Notes: a model not told the origin generated them from the sequence alone. 64,000 bases of DNA from an uncultured Pseudohongiella sp. (GCA_951812965.1 OX638341.1:3206438-3270437); one strand, 5' to 3'. Positions 9,073-19,157 are shown, numbered from the stretch's first letter. Program-made: numbers and translations.

Positions 9073-11925
9073 CTACACGGCCGCGCGCGCCTCGGACCAC
9101 GGCAGCACCTTCCTCAGATATCTTCCGGTATGGGACGATGGCGCATCCGCCACCTGTTCCGGGGTGCCGCTGGTGACGATGCGGCCGCCTCCGCTGCCGC
9201 CTTCCGGGCCGAGATCGATGATCCAGTCGGCGGTCTTGATCACGTCGAGATTGTGCTCCACGACTATGATCGTGTTGCCATGGTCGCGCAGGCGATGCAG
9301 CACCTTCAGCAACTGGCGGATGTCGTGGAAATGCAGGCCCGTGGTCGGTTCGTCGAGGATATAAAGCGTGCTGCCGGTATCGCGCTTGGACAACTCCCGT
9401 GACAGCTTCACCCGTTGCGCTTCGCCGCCCGACAGGGTCGTCGCCGACTGGCCGAGGCGGATGTAGGAGAGGCCCACGTCCATCAGCGTCTGCAGCTTGT
9501 TGGCGATGACCGGGATGGCGTCAAAGAATTCGCGCGCCTCTTCCACGGTCATGTCGAGCACTTGGTGGATGTCCTTGCCCTTGAATTTGACCTCGAGCGT
9601 CTCACGGTTGTAGCGCTTGCCCTGACAGAGATCGCAGGTGACGTATACATCGGGAAGAAAGTGCATCTCGACCTTGATGAGCCCGTCGCCCTGGCAGGCT
9701 TCGCAACGACCGCCCTTTACGTTGAAGCTGAATCGGCCGGGCTTGTAACCCCGGCTGCGCGCTTCGGCGGTGGCGGCGAAGAGATCCCGCACCGGTGTGA
9801 ACAGGCCCGTGTAGGTTGCCGGATTTGAACGCGGCGTGCGGCCGATCGGGCTTTGATCGATGTCGACGACCTTGTCGAGCAATTGCAGACCGGCGATCGA
9901 CTCGTAAGGCGCGGGTGACAGCGACTGGGCCTTGTTCAGCCGGGTGGCGGCGATGGGATACAAGGTGTGGTTCACCAGGGTCGACTTGCCGGAACCGGAA
10001 ACGCCGGTGACACAGGTGAAAAGCCCCAGCGGCAACGTGACGTCGATCTTTTGCAGATTGTTGCCGCGGGCGCCCTTGATCTGCAGCAGCCGGTCCTTGT
10101 CGTAAGGCGTTCTTCGCTCCGGTACGGCGATTATTTCCTGGCCTGAAAGAAACTTGCCGGTAACCGAGGCGGCGCAATTCTCGATTACGCTTACATGGCC
10201 CTGGGCCACTATTTCGCCGCCGTGGATACCTGCGCCCGGGCCAATATCGATGACGTGATCTGCGCTGCGGATCGCCTCCTCGTCATGCTCGACCACAAGC
10301 ACGGTATTGCCGAGATCGCGCAAACGCAGCAAGGTATTGAGCAGGCGGCCATTATCGCGCTGATGCAGTCCGATCGAAGGCTCGTCGAGAATGTACATGA
10401 CGCCGACGAGTCCGGCCCCGATCTGGCTCGCGAGGCGGATGCGCTGGGCTTCACCGCCCGAAAGCGTCTCGGCGCTGCGGCTCAATGTCAGATAGTTCAG
10501 GCCCACGTCCACGAGGAACTTCAGCCGCTGCTGCAATTCCTTGAGTACTTTTTCGGCGATGCGCGCCTGCTTTCCTTCGAGATTCAGCTCGTTGAAGTAA
10601 CGCGCCGCGCGCGCAACGGTCATCTCGGTAATTTCGGGCAAGTTGCAGCCTTCGATAAAAACGTTGCGCGCATCCCGCTTCAGCCGTGCGCCATTGCAGT
10701 CGGGACAGACCCGGAAACTGAGATAACGGGCCAATTCCGCTCGCACGCGCTCGGAATCGGTTTCGTTGTAACGGCGCATGATGTGAGGCATGACGCCTTC
10801 GAACGGCTTCTTTCGATTGATGCTCATGCCGCTGCTGCCGACGTAACGGAAATTGATTTCCTCGCCCTCGCTGCCGTGCAGGATGATGTCCTGCCAGCGC
10901 CGGTCGAGACGCCGGAAAGGCGTGGTGAGATCGAATCCGTAGTGTCTTGCCAGGGCTTCAAGCTTGGAGAAATACCAGAGGTTTCTCGGCTCCCAGCCGC
11001 GAATCGCGCCTTCGGTCAAGCTGTGCTCGGGATCGATGACGACGCGCGATTCATCGAAGAACTCGCGCACGCCGAGGCCGTCGCAGGCGGAACAGGCGCC
11101 GGCCGGATTGTTGAAGGAAAACAGCCGCGGTTCCAGTTCGCGAATGCTGTGGCCGCAATGGGGACAGGCGAACAAGGCCGAGAACACCATGTCCTCACTG
11201 CCTTCTTCCGCATCCATGTGGGCGACCATGGCCAGACCTTCGGACAAATGCAGCGCGGTCTCGAAACTTTCCGCCAGACGCTGGGCCTGATCGGGGCGCA
11301 CCCGCAGCCGGTCGACGACGACTTCGATCGAGTGCTTTTTGTTCTTGTCGAGTTCGGGCGGATAGTCAATTTCGCAGATCAGCCCGTCGACCCGTGCGCG
11401 AATGAAGCCTCCGGTGCGCAACTCGTTGAAAACGTGGACGTGTTCTCCCTTGCGTTCGCGCACCACGGGCGCCAGCAGCATCACTCTCGTGCCTTCCGGC
11501 AGGGCGAGCACCTGATCGACCATCTGGCTGACGGTCTGGGCTTCGAGCTTGACCTTGTGTTCCGGGCAGAAAGGTTCACCGGCGCGGGCAAACAGCAGTC
11601 GCAAATAATCGTAGATTTCGGTGATCGTGCCTACGGTGGAGCGCGGATTGTGGGAGGTTGATTTTTGTTCGATGGAAATCGCGGGGGAGAGCCCGTCGAT
11701 ATGATCGACGTCTGGCTTCTCCATCATCGACAGGAACTGCCTGGCGTAGGTCGACAGTGATTCGACGTAGCGCCGCTGCCCTTCGGCGTACAAGGTATCG
11801 AAGGCGAGCGAGGATTTGCCGGAACCGGAGAGCCCGGTGATCACCACCAGTTTGTCCCTGGGAATGGTGAGATCGATATTCTTCAGATTGTGGGTGCGGG
11901 CGCCCTTGACGAAAATGGAATCCAT
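9073..11925 (-). CDS. uvrA: Excinuclease ABC subunit A
   Basis: A 950-residue UvrA, close to the usual 940. It is the damage-sensing ATPase of nucleotide excision repair and acts as a dimer with UvrB in the cytoplasm. First Walker [10 protein letters not shown] is at 31-39; [12 protein letters not shown] and [17 protein letters not shown] precede the UvrB-binding region. Zinc modules show CPHCGHS...CSACDGLG and CEACQGDG...CDLC (about 740-770). A second Walker [10 protein letters not shown] and two ABC signatures ([24 protein letters not shown]) are present. The next gene upstream is ssb, divergent, as in many gammaproteobacteria. No clear LexA box (CTG-N10-CAG) was seen upstream. Confidence 0.98.
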   Translation of the reverse strand: MDSIFVKGARTHNLKNIDLTIPRDKLVVITGLSGSGKSSLAFDTLYAEGQRRYVESLSTYARQFLSMMEKPDVDHIDGLSPAISIEQKSTSHNPRSTVGTITEIYDYLRLLFARAGEPFCPEHKVKLEAQTVSQMVDQVLALPEGTRVMLLAPVVRERKGEHVHVFNELRTGGFIRARVDGLICEIDYPPELDKNKKHSIEVVVDRLRVRPDQAQRLAESFETALHLSEGLAMVAHMDAEEGSEDMVFSALFACPHCGHSIRELEPRLFSFNNPAGACSACDGLGVREFFDESRVVIDPEHSLTEGAIRGWEPRNLWYFSKLEALARHYGFDLTTPFRRLDRRWQDIILHGSEGEEINFRYVGSSGMSINRKKPFEGVMPHIMRRYNETDSERVRAELARYLSFRVCPDCNGARLKRDARNVFIEGCNLPEITEMTVARAARYFNELNLEGKQARIAEKVLKELQQRLKFLVDVGLNYLTLSRSAETLSGGEAQRIRLASQIGAGLVGVMYILDEPSIGLHQRDNGRLLNTLLRLRDLGNTVLVVEHDEEAIRSADHVIDIGPGAGIHGGEIVAQGHVSVIENCAASVTGKFLSGQEIIAVPERRTPYDKDRLLQIKGARGNNLQKIDVTLPLGLFTCVTGVSGSGKSTLVNHTLYPIAATRLNKAQSLSPAPYESIAGLQLLDKVVDIDQSPIGRTPRSNPATYTGLFTPVRDLFAATAEARSRGYKPGRFSFNVKGGRCEACQGDGLIKVEMHFLPDVYVTCDLCQGKRYNRETLEVKFKGKDIHQVLDMTVEEAREFFDAIPVIANKLQTLMDVGLSYIRLGQSATTLSGGEAQRVKLSRELSKRDTGSTLYILDEPTTGLHFHDIRQLLKVLHRLRDHGNTIIVVEHNLDVIKTADWIIDLGPEGGSGGGRIVTSGTPEQVADAPSSHTGRYLRKVLPWSEARAAV

Positions 11926-12047
11926 GGATTTTCCGGCTGCGGAATTAAACGGTCAATTATCCGCCAAGCTCCCTCATCGGGCAAATATAGATTACTTGAC
12001 TTTGGTTGGCAGGAACGCAATCGATCCATACCCGGATATCGCTGTAA

Positions 12048-12373
12048 GGGCGAGGAATGCCTTGCCCATGAATGTCACGAAAATCGCACGACACCCGCGG
12101 GCGACGCATGCGTCGCCCCTACATAATACGTAAACGGGTGTGGCGCAATCGTTCCCGACCAGGTAGGGGCGAGGCATGCCTCGCCCATGAATGTCACGAA
12201 AATCGCACGACACCCGCGGGCGACGCATGCGTCGCCCCTACATAAAACCTAAACGGGTGTGGCGCAAACGTTCCCGACCAGGTAGGGGCGAGGCATGCGT
12301 CGCCCCTACATAATACGTAAACGGGTGTGGCGCAATCGTTCCCGACCAGGTAGGGGCGAGGCATGCCTCGCCC
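12048..12373. repeat. Tandem array of REP-like palindromes between uvrA and ssb
   Basis: Six copies of a 20-bp palindrome with a GCATGC core: 12048-12067 (degenerate), 12099-12118, 12167-12186, 12218-12237, 12287-12306, 12354-12373. Two types alternate, gggcgaggcatgcctcgccc and gggcgacgcatgcgtcgccc, with two different conserved spacers, giving a composite unit of about 119 bp. The copy at 12287 is a hybrid: left half of the first type, right half of the second. Most of the 11926-12507 interval between the divergent genes is this array; no gene is seen. Confidence 0.9.
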
Positions 12374-12507
12374 GCTCAAGAACGCGGTGTCAATGGATCT
12401 TTGTGAGTCCCCCAAAAAGATTGAACTGAAATTAAGCGGGGTTTCATTCAATGGTATAGACTTGAGACAGGACGAATTAACCCGGTAACTGAATGTAGGA
12501 GGTAGAT

Positions 12508-12996
12508 GTGGCAGGTCGCGGAGTAAACAAGGTAATACTTATCGGAAATCTCGGAAGGGATCCCGAAATTCGCTACACACCCGATGGAGTTGCAATCGCC
12601 AATGTGACGATTGCAACCACGGATTACTGGAATGATCGCAATACCGGTGAACGGCAGGAACGCACCGAATGGCACCGTGTGGTGTTTTTTCGCAAGTTGG
12701 CCGAGATTGTCGAGCAATACCTGAAAAAAGGCTCAAAAGTTTACGTGGAGGGTCGTCTGCAGACCCGCTCTTATGAACAGGAAGGAATCAAACGCTACTC
12801 CACCGAGGTCGTAGCCAACGAAATGACGATGCTCGATTCGCGCGGTGACGCGGGCGGCGGCGGAGGCTCATTCGAACAGCGGCAGCCTCAGTCGAGCACC
12901 GGCGGAGACGGTGGCGGTCAGCAGGCCAAGGCCGCGGCAGCCCAGACCGAATCGTCCGGCTTCGACAACTTCGACGACGACGACATCCCGTTCTGA
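12508..12996 (+). CDS. ssb: Single-stranded DNA-binding protein
   Basis: A 162-residue SSB with a GTG start at 12508 and a strong AGGAGG at 12497-12502. The N-terminal OB fold (about 1-112) carries [15 protein letters not shown] and the [13 protein letters not shown] segment. A glycine- and glutamine-rich linker follows, and the C-terminus is the acidic tip DDDDIPF that recruits partner proteins. It coats single-stranded DNA in replication, repair and recombination. It is divergent from uvrA across the palindrome array. Confidence 0.98.
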   Translation: MAGRGVNKVILIGNLGRDPEIRYTPDGVAIANVTIATTDYWNDRNTGERQERTEWHRVVFFRKLAEIVEQYLKKGSKVYVEGRLQTRSYEQEGIKRYSTEVVANEMTMLDSRGDAGGGGGSFEQRQPQSSTGGDGGGQQAKAAAAQTESSGFDNFDDDDIPF

Positions 12997-13039
12997 TCAA
13001 AGATTCATCACTGGTACACGGATACGCCTTCGTCATTCC

Positions 13040-13948
13040 ATGAAGTTATTCCTCGTTGGCGCCAGAAGCCCTACCGGAAAAGCCCTGACCGAAGTCTTGC
13101 GCAAACGCAAGATTTCGTTCCTGGCGCCGGCGGAGAAGCATTTCACTCCGGACAACGCGTCGACGATCGCCGCGATGATCGGTGAATACGAACCCACGCA
13201 ACTGATCAACCTGGCGGATTTCATTTCCGGCAATCACAGCGCTCTGAAACGCGCCCAGTTCATGGAAGAGCGCTGTTGCGCGATTAATGCGGAATTGCCG
13301 GGAGTGCTGGCGGAAGTCTGCGGCCGTCTGAAAATTCCCATGATGCACCTGTCCAGCAGTTATGTTTTCGCCGGCGACAAGAAACTCGCATACAGCGAGC
13401 ATGATGAGCCAGAGCCGGCAGGCGTCTACGGTCAATGTTCCCTGGAAGGCGAAAAGTATGTACAGGACTTGCCCGAGCATATTCTGTTGCGGCCCGGCTG
13501 GCTGTTCGGGCCACACAAGTGCGGGCTGATCAAGTCCTGGATTCGCTCCATCAAACGTCACGAAGGAGAAATCGACGTCTGGCGGCGGCGGCTGAGCCCG
13601 ACAAGCACAGAGGATCTGGCCACTGCGATCCTGGCCGTATGCCAACAGGTGGACTGTGAGGCCAATGTCTGGGGCGCCTATCATTTCTGCGGCTTGACGC
13701 CGTCATGGGAGAAGGAAGTGGCTATGCTCACGCTTGAATGCGCGGCCGCTCATGACGCGGATATCTACGCTCTGCTGGACCGCGTAAATCTGACCGAAAA
13801 GCCGGTACGAGCGCCGGAAATCCTGAATTCGACAATGTCCGGCAAGAAGCTTTTTGACACTTTCGGAATCAAGGCAAAGAACTGGGAAGAACAACTGAAG
13901 AAAACCGTTCAGTCCCTGTACGATCCGGCGAAAAAGGCCGCAGCCTGA
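13040..13948 (+). CDS. RmlD-like NAD(P)-binding sugar-nucleotide/SDR protein with altered active site
   Basis: A 302-residue extended SDR. The N-terminal nucleotide-binding motif is VGARSPTGKAL; SSSYVFAGDKK followed by VYGQCSLEGE matches the RmlD region DYVFDG...YGxSKLxGE. The catalytic YxxxK is broken: Tyr130 is present but the lysine position (134) is Ser, so classical dTDP-rhamnose synthesis is unlikely. Pro-rich LRPGWLFGP matches the family's substrate-lobe entry. The open frame extends back into ssb, but the ATG at 13040 gives the correct N-terminal strand. It lies 43 nt after ssb and 12 nt before moeA. A regulatory role, like MAT2B-type homologues, is conceivable (inference). Confidence 0.75.
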   Translation: MKLFLVGARSPTGKALTEVLRKRKISFLAPAEKHFTPDNASTIAAMIGEYEPTQLINLADFISGNHSALKRAQFMEERCCAINAELPGVLAEVCGRLKIPMMHLSSSYVFAGDKKLAYSEHDEPEPAGVYGQCSLEGEKYVQDLPEHILLRPGWLFGPHKCGLIKSWIRSIKRHEGEIDVWRRRLSPTSTEDLATAILAVCQQVDCEANVWGAYHFCGLTPSWEKEVAMLTLECAAAHDADIYALLDRVNLTEKPVRAPEILNSTMSGKKLFDTFGIKAKNWEEQLKKTVQSLYDPAKKAAA

Positions 13949-13960
13949 AGTGGCGCGGAT

Positions 13961-15199
13961 GTGCAACCCATGAATGCAGTTCCCGGCGGCGCATTGACTC
14001 CGGTGGATACCGCTTGCGGGCTGATCTGGGGCGACGTGCCGCGAATCAGCGGCACTGAAACCGCAGATCTGCTTTCCGCCCGGGGCAGAATCCTGGCGCG
14101 GGACGTACAATCCGGCATGGATGTTCCGCCGTTCGCCAACAGCGCGATGGACGGATACGCCGTGCGCGCCAGCGATGTGCAAGCTGCGCCGGTATGCCTG
14201 CCGGTTAACTGCCGCATCACCGCAGGCCAGATCGGCGGTGTCTTGCCCACGGGAGAAGCGGCGCGCATCTTCACCGGCGCCGCGCTGCCGGAAGGCGCCG
14301 ACGCAATTGCGATTCAGGAGAACTGCCGTGCCGGCGAGGGCCAGGTTACCGTACTCAAGCCGGTAGCGCCGGGAGAGCATGTGCGCGTGGCGGGAGACGC
14401 CGTGCGGGCCGGCGATTTGTTGTTTCGCGCCGGTCATCGCCTGCAACCCCAGGATATCGGCACACTCGCTTCGACCGGATTGTCTAGAGCGACAGTACGC
14501 CGGAAGCTGCGAGTCGCCCTGCTACCGACCGGCAATGAACTGGCGGCGCCCGGCAAGCCCCTGCTGCCGGGACAGATATACAACAGCAACTATTTCGCGC
14601 TGGCCAGCCTGCTGCAGAACATGCCGGTTACTGTAGAGAATCAGGGCATCGCCGACGACGATTTCGAGACCACGCGGCAGGTGCTGCTTGATGCCGCCGC
14701 CGGCGCGGATTGCATCATTACCACCGGGGGCGTGTCCGTCGGCGAAGAGGACCACGTGCGGGCGGCCGTGGAAAGCGCGGGAGAATTGCGTCTCTGGAAA
14801 CTCGCCATCAAGCCCGGCAAGCCTCTCGCCTACGGCAAGGTCGGACAGACTGCGTTTTTTGGTCTGCCGGGAAATCCGGTATCCGCCTTCATCACTTGTT
14901 GCCTCATCGTACGGCCGGCGCTGTTTCGCATGATGGGAGCGGAAGCCGCCGCTCCCGCCGGTTACAGACTGCCGGCAGGGTTTTCCAGCCCGCGGAGTGG
15001 AGACCGTCAGGAATACCTGCGCGTGGCTATCGAAGTCGACGCCGAAGGAAAGGAAAAGGTGCGGCCCTTCGACAACCAGAGTTCGGGCGCCGGTTCCTCG
15101 TTGAGCCAATCGAGCGGACTGTTTGTGGTGCCCCCCCATACCACGGTCGAGCCGGGAGATCGTCTCGTTTTCATACCCTGGTCCGAGTTGCTGGCTTAA
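13961..15199 (+). CDS. moeA: Molybdopterin molybdenumtransferase MoeA
   Basis: A 412-residue MoeA, full length. Family blocks: ARDVQSGMDVPPFANSAMDGYAVRA (about 45-70), the MPT-binding domain with TGNEL (about 188) and TTGGVSVGEEDHV (about 250), and KPGKPLAYGKV...FGLPGNPVSAF (about 285-310). It inserts molybdate into adenylylated molybdopterin to make Moco. The first ATG (13961) and a second at 13970 are both possible. No other molybdenum cofactor or molybdoenzyme gene is visible in the window. Confidence 0.95.
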   Translation: MQPMNAVPGGALTPVDTACGLIWGDVPRISGTETADLLSARGRILARDVQSGMDVPPFANSAMDGYAVRASDVQAAPVCLPVNCRITAGQIGGVLPTGEAARIFTGAALPEGADAIAIQENCRAGEGQVTVLKPVAPGEHVRVAGDAVRAGDLLFRAGHRLQPQDIGTLASTGLSRATVRRKLRVALLPTGNELAAPGKPLLPGQIYNSNYFALASLLQNMPVTVENQGIADDDFETTRQVLLDAAAGADCIITTGGVSVGEEDHVRAAVESAGELRLWKLAIKPGKPLAYGKVGQTAFFGLPGNPVSAFITCCLIVRPALFRMMGAEAAAPAGYRLPAGFSSPRSGDRQEYLRVAIEVDAEGKEKVRPFDNQSSGAGSSLSQSSGLFVVPPHTTVEPGDRLVFIPWSELLA

Positions 15200-15208
15200 G
15201 ATACCGAC

Positions 15209-15928
15209 ATGCGAATTTCATCAAAATTCTGCCTGCTGATCGTCGTTCTGCTCCCGGCTTGCCAGTTGCAAGCCCCGCCGCCCGAGCCGCCGGCCGCGGA
15301 TTCTCCCGGACTGCCGGATATGCGCACGATTCCGAGAGAAGAACCCGCTGTCGAAGAAATTCCGTCGAATTTGCAACGGCTGATCGCCGACCTTCTTTTC
15401 TCCGGTCTGCAGGCTCTCGACGACGACCGGCTGCTTGAGCCGCGATTCGACAATGCCTACGAATATTTCTACGAAGTACTGCAATTGCAGCCAGACAACG
15501 AAATCGCCCTTGAAGGAATGCAAGGCATCGTCGAGCGCTATCTCGAACTGGCGCTGGATGCGGCCAATCGCGGAAATTTCATCAATGCCGACCGGCTGCT
15601 GGGGCGGGCGGAGACAATCGACGCCTCCCATCCGGGCATCGCGCCCGCCCGCGAGTCGCTCGACGCCGAGCGTAACTCGGGAGATTTGTTTTTCCCATTG
15701 GAGGAACGAGCCCTGCGCCGCCAGGACAGCGCGATCCGCGCAACCCTGGCCGGTATAGCCGAGCAGGCGAGAGAATCCGACGCATTCGTGCTCATCACAG
15801 CGCCTGATGACGAACTCGCGCGCTGGATATACTCGGCCATGCGCGAATCGGTGGCCGGCTATCGGCTGCGCGGCAATATCGAGATTTCGGGCGTTACCCT
15901 GATCAGGCTAAGAATGCCCGATTCCTGA
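15209..15928 (+). CDS. Putative TPR-like lipoprotein
   Basis: A 239-residue protein whose N-terminus MRISSKFCLLIVVLLPACQ has a lipobox (LPAC), predicting an acylated envelope protein. A proline-rich linker follows, then alpha-helical repeats (FDNAYEYFYEVLQLQPDNEIALEGM and ALDAANRGNFINADRLLGRAETIDASHPG) that look like two or three degenerate TPRs. The C-terminal part (FVLITAPDDELARWIYSAM) is a compact domain of unknown role. It lies 9 nt after moeA and 51 nt before the DUF2333 gene, so it may be cotranscribed with both. No specific function was recognised. Confidence 0.7.
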   Translation: MRISSKFCLLIVVLLPACQLQAPPPEPPAADSPGLPDMRTIPREEPAVEEIPSNLQRLIADLLFSGLQALDDDRLLEPRFDNAYEYFYEVLQLQPDNEIALEGMQGIVERYLELALDAANRGNFINADRLLGRAETIDASHPGIAPARESLDAERNSGDLFFPLEERALRRQDSAIRATLAGIAEQARESDAFVLITAPDDELARWIYSAMRESVAGYRLRGNIEISGVTLIRLRMPDS

Positions 15929-15979
15929 TCGTCGATGCGCAGGGCTCAGGCGCAAGCCTTTTGATGTACACTGCAATTC

Positions 15980-17029
15980 ATGGGCGGCTGGTTCAAACAG
16001 AAATGGAGCGAGATTCGCGCCCGCGTCAGATGGCCTGGCGGAGGCGGACTCGCGCGATGGATCGTACTCTGGGGAGGCGCTGCGCTCGTCATTTTCGTTC
16101 TGACCCTCGGTATTCTCTGGAGCTGGGAGCCCGACCCCTTCTCGGTGCGCCTGAACACCGCTGAAAAGCTCGCGGCAAGCGGCAACGATTCCGTAACCGG
16201 CGCGGCTACTACAGCCGCGATGATTCGCGTCGCCGAGGCCTTGCTGGACAAGCCCGGCGGCTATCTCACCAACGACATCACGCCGCCGGGAATCTACCTG
16301 GACAATATTCCCAACTGGGAGTTCGGCGCCCTGGTCCAGGTTCGCGATCTGTCCCGGGCGATGCGCGAAAGTTTCAGCCGCTCCCAGTCCCAGTCGACGG
16401 AAGATCCCGACCTGATAATCGCCGAGCCGAATTTTCACTTCGACAACGATAGCTGGATCTTTCCCGCCACCGAGAACGTCTACCGGGAGGCCGTCGACAG
16501 CCTGTATTCCTACCTGGCCAGGATTTCCGATCCGAATAACGCCGATGCCCAGTTCTTCGCCCGCGCCGACAATCTCGCGACCTGGCTGGAAGACGTGGAG
16601 ACCCGGCTCGGCAGTCTTTCCCAGCGACTGAGCGCAAGCGTCCGCCAGAACCGGGTCAATACCGACACCGCCGGGGAGCCTGCCGCGACCCAATCGACTC
16701 CCGCCGATTCCGAAATCCAGGTACAGACTCCCTGGCTCGAAATCGACGATATCTTCTATGAAGCCCGCGGCGCCACCTGGGCGCTGATGCACTTCCTGCG
16801 GGCAGTGGAGGTCGACTTCGAGTCGGTGATCGAAGACAAGAACGCGGGCGCAAGTCTGCGTCAGATCATTCGCGAACTCGAAGCCAGCCAGGGCGCCGTG
16901 TACTTTCCGGTAATCCTGAACGGCTCCGGATTCGGCACGTTCGCCAATCACTCGCTGACCATGGCGAACTATATTTCCCGCGCCAACGCGGCAATCATCG
17001 ACCTGCGAAATTTGCTGGAACAAGGGTGA
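15980..17029 (+). CDS. DUF2333 family inner-membrane protein
   Basis: A 349-residue protein with a basic N-terminus and one membrane helix (about 28-48, WIVLWGGAALVIFVLTLGIL). The large C-terminal domain is predicted periplasmic. The block NDITPPGIYLDNIPNWEFG, followed by VQVRDLSRAMRESFSRSQSQS and FHFDNDSW, is characteristic of DUF2333 proteins of gammaproteobacteria. Their function is not established. The stop overlaps the GTG of the SulP gene by 4 nt (17026-17029), indicating coupled translation. Confidence 0.85.
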   Translation: MGGWFKQKWSEIRARVRWPGGGGLARWIVLWGGAALVIFVLTLGILWSWEPDPFSVRLNTAEKLAASGNDSVTGAATTAAMIRVAEALLDKPGGYLTNDITPPGIYLDNIPNWEFGALVQVRDLSRAMRESFSRSQSQSTEDPDLIIAEPNFHFDNDSWIFPATENVYREAVDSLYSYLARISDPNNADAQFFARADNLATWLEDVETRLGSLSQRLSASVRQNRVNTDTAGEPAATQSTPADSEIQVQTPWLEIDDIFYEARGATWALMHFLRAVEVDFESVIEDKNAGASLRQIIRELEASQGAVYFPVILNGSGFGTFANHSLTMANYISRANAAIIDLRNLLEQG

Positions 17030-18726
17030 GCTGGCTTCCGGCCCTGGTCTGGGCGCGAGTCTATCGACTCAAGCACTTGCGCAATGACGCCATCGCGGCC
17101 GTCGTCGTCGCTGTCATGCTGATTCCACAGGCGCTTGGCCTGGCGCTGGTGGCGGGTGTGCCGGCTCATGCGGGGCTTTACGCCGCGATGTCCGGGCTCA
17201 CGATCTATGCGCTGTTCGGTAGCAGCCGCACCCTTTCCGTCGGCCCAGTGGCGATACTGTCGCTGATGACCGCCGCCGCCCTATCGCGGCTGCCGCTGGA
17301 TACGCCGGAAGAATACGCGGCGGCGGCGCTCACGCTTTCCTTCATGACCGGCGCCATCCTGCTGCTGGCCGGGATATTTCGGCTCGGTTTCGTATCCAAC
17401 TTCATTCCGCGGCCGGTGCTCGTCGCTTTCGTTACCGCCTCGGCTCTCCTGATCGCCTTGAGCCAGACGGGATTGTTGTTCGCCGTACCGGTCTCCGGCA
17501 GCAATGCAATGGAACTGTTTGCCTCACTGATTGCCAATATTGCCGGTACGCATCTGCTCACATTGGCATTGGGACTGGGGGCAATTGCATTCCTGGTGAT
17601 TTGCCGGGCCAAGCTCACCCGTTTGTTCATTCTGATGGGGATCCGCCGTGCAGTGGCCCGATCGCTCTCGCGAGCCGGACCGATAGCTCTGGCGGCGTTG
17701 GCAATCTTGCTGAGTTGGTTGTTCGATCTTGAACAGGCGGGGGTAGAAGTCCTGGGCGAGATACCATCCGGCCTGCCGGCATTCACCATACCGGATTTTT
17801 CGCTGTCGCTACTTGCAAGCCTTTTCCTTTCCGCCCTGCCGCTGGCCATTGTCTGCTATGTGGAATCGATTTCGGTCGCGCAGGCCCTGGCGGTTCGCAG
17901 ACGCCAGACTATCGAACCGAATCAGGAATTGACCGGTCTCGGCGCCGCGAATCTGGTCACTTCTTTCAGCGGCGGCATGCCTGTGGCCGGCGGCTTCTCA
18001 CGTTCCCTGGTCAACTTCGAGGCCGGCGCCGCCACTCCCGCCGCGGGTTTCTATGCCGCCGTTATTATCATGCTGGTGTTGCTGTTCCTGACGCCTGTGC
18101 TGTACTGGCTGCCCAAGGTCTGTCTGGCTGCGGTCATCGTGGTTGCCGTATACGCCCTGTTTGATTTATCGATTCTCAAAAAATCCTGGCGTCACTCACG
18201 TGGAGAGTTCTTTGCGGTCGCCGTCACCCTGATCGTCACCTTGACCCTGGGCGCCGAAGCCGGCATCGGCGCCGGCGTACTCACCGCCGTCCTGATGCAT
18301 CTCTACAAGACCTCGCGCCCCCACGTCGCCGTGGTCGGCCGCGTACCGGGCACCGAGCATTTCCGCAATGTAAAGCACTACCAGGTGGAAACGAGCGAGA
18401 ATCTGCTTACCTTGCGCATAGACGAAGCGCTGTATTTTCCCAACACCCGCTATCTCGAAAGCCTGGTGTTTCGCCTCGTCGCCGAGCGTCCCGGCCTCAA
18501 ACACGTGGTGCTGATGTGCCCGGCGGTAAACGATATCGACTTGAGCGCCCTGGAAACCCTCGAGAACATCAACGACGTGCTGACCGATTCCGGCATCTCC
18601 CTGCACTTGTCAGAAGTCAAGGTGCCGATCATGAAGATCCTCGAAGGCACCCATTTCTTCACCCGCCTGAGCGGCGGCACCTACCTCTCCCAGAACCAGG
18701 CCTTCGAGGATCTGAGGGGCGACTAA
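17026..18726 (+). CDS. SulP-family anion transporter with STAS domain
   Basis: A 566-residue SLC26/SulP permease. The N-terminal membrane domain (about 10-420) has the family opening DAIAAVVVAVMLIPQALGLALVAGVPAHAGLYAAM and later SFSGGMPVAGGFSRSLVNFEAGA. The C-terminal STAS domain (about 455-560) carries VNDIDLSALETL. These carriers move sulfate, bicarbonate or dicarboxylates with protons or sodium; the substrate cannot be read here. The start is a GTG overlapping the DUF2333 stop, so the two are translationally coupled. Confidence 0.93.
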   Translation: MSWLPALVWARVYRLKHLRNDAIAAVVVAVMLIPQALGLALVAGVPAHAGLYAAMSGLTIYALFGSSRTLSVGPVAILSLMTAAALSRLPLDTPEEYAAAALTLSFMTGAILLLAGIFRLGFVSNFIPRPVLVAFVTASALLIALSQTGLLFAVPVSGSNAMELFASLIANIAGTHLLTLALGLGAIAFLVICRAKLTRLFILMGIRRAVARSLSRAGPIALAALAILLSWLFDLEQAGVEVLGEIPSGLPAFTIPDFSLSLLASLFLSALPLAIVCYVESISVAQALAVRRRQTIEPNQELTGLGAANLVTSFSGGMPVAGGFSRSLVNFEAGAATPAAGFYAAVIIMLVLLFLTPVLYWLPKVCLAAVIVVAVYALFDLSILKKSWRHSRGEFFAVAVTLIVTLTLGAEAGIGAGVLTAVLMHLYKTSRPHVAVVGRVPGTEHFRNVKHYQVETSENLLTLRIDEALYFPNTRYLESLVFRLVAERPGLKHVVLMCPAVNDIDLSALETLENINDVLTDSGISLHLSEVKVPIMKILEGTHFFTRLSGGTYLSQNQAFEDLRGD

Positions 18727-18775
18727 TAAAGAAATTATCTGTTTGCGGAGATCAACGTCAAAATTCGGATTGGAG

Positions 18776-18821
18776 TTGACAGAGTGGAGTTCATTGAACT
18801 ACAGTGTGACTCATTGGGTCA
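18776..18821 (+). promoter_or_regulatory. Promoter and possible operator of the HigBA-type operon
   Basis: TTGACA at 18776-18781 and TACAGT at 18800-18805, separated by 18 nt, form a sigma70-like promoter just ahead of the toxin ATG (18828). Immediately after the -10 lies the near-palindrome TGACTCATTGGGTCA (18807-18821), a plausible site for autoregulation by the HTH antitoxin. Promoter and operator are inferred from sequence only. Confidence 0.45.
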
Positions 18822-18827
18822 TAGCTG

Positions 18828-19157
18828 ATGCAGGCGCTGGTTCCGATTGGCACATTCGAGACCAAGGCCCGCAAACTGCTGGGTGCTAGCGGCTTTGACA
18901 ATATGCTTGATTTTTTGGCCAGGGCACCGAAGTCCGGCCGGATTATCAAGGGTACCGGTGGGCTTCGAAAAGTGCGTATCGCGCGCTCAGGTCAAGGCAA
19001 GAGCGGTGGAGCCCGAGTGATTTACTACTATCACAATCAGGATAAGCCGATTCTGCTGTTGCTGATTTATGTGAAGGCTAGCCAGGAAAACCTGACGGAC
19101 ATACAGAGGACGCAACTTAAAAGACACGTCGACGTAATCATCGACGAATTCGGGTAG
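18828..19157 (+). CDS. RelE/HigB2-like type II toxin
   Basis: A 109-residue RelE-superfamily protein. GTGGLRKVRIARSGQGKSGGARVIYYY followed by a hydrophobic strand PILLLLIYVKA and the ENLTD...L tail is the typical HigB2/RelE core. Such toxins are ribosome-dependent mRNA interferases. The toxin gene comes first and the HTH antitoxin follows 10 nt later, the HigBA order. Close homology to higB-2 cannot be confirmed by eye, so no symbol is given. Confidence 0.88.
   Translation: MQALVPIGTFETKARKLLGASGFDNMLDFLARAPKSGRIIKGTGGLRKVRIARSGQGKSGGARVIYYYHNQDKPILLLLIYVKASQENLTDIQRTQLKRHVDVIIDEFG

Noticed and set aside
10195..11661. 488-codon plus-strand open frame inside uvrA
   Set aside because: Antisense to an unambiguous UvrA; no RBS or family resemblance.
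11926..12000. LexA (SOS) box upstream of uvrA
   Set aside because: No CTG-N10-CAG dyad was found in the interval.
12048..12373. CRISPR-like array
   Set aside because: Spacers are conserved between units and the repeats are perfect palindromes with alternating types; no cas genes are present.
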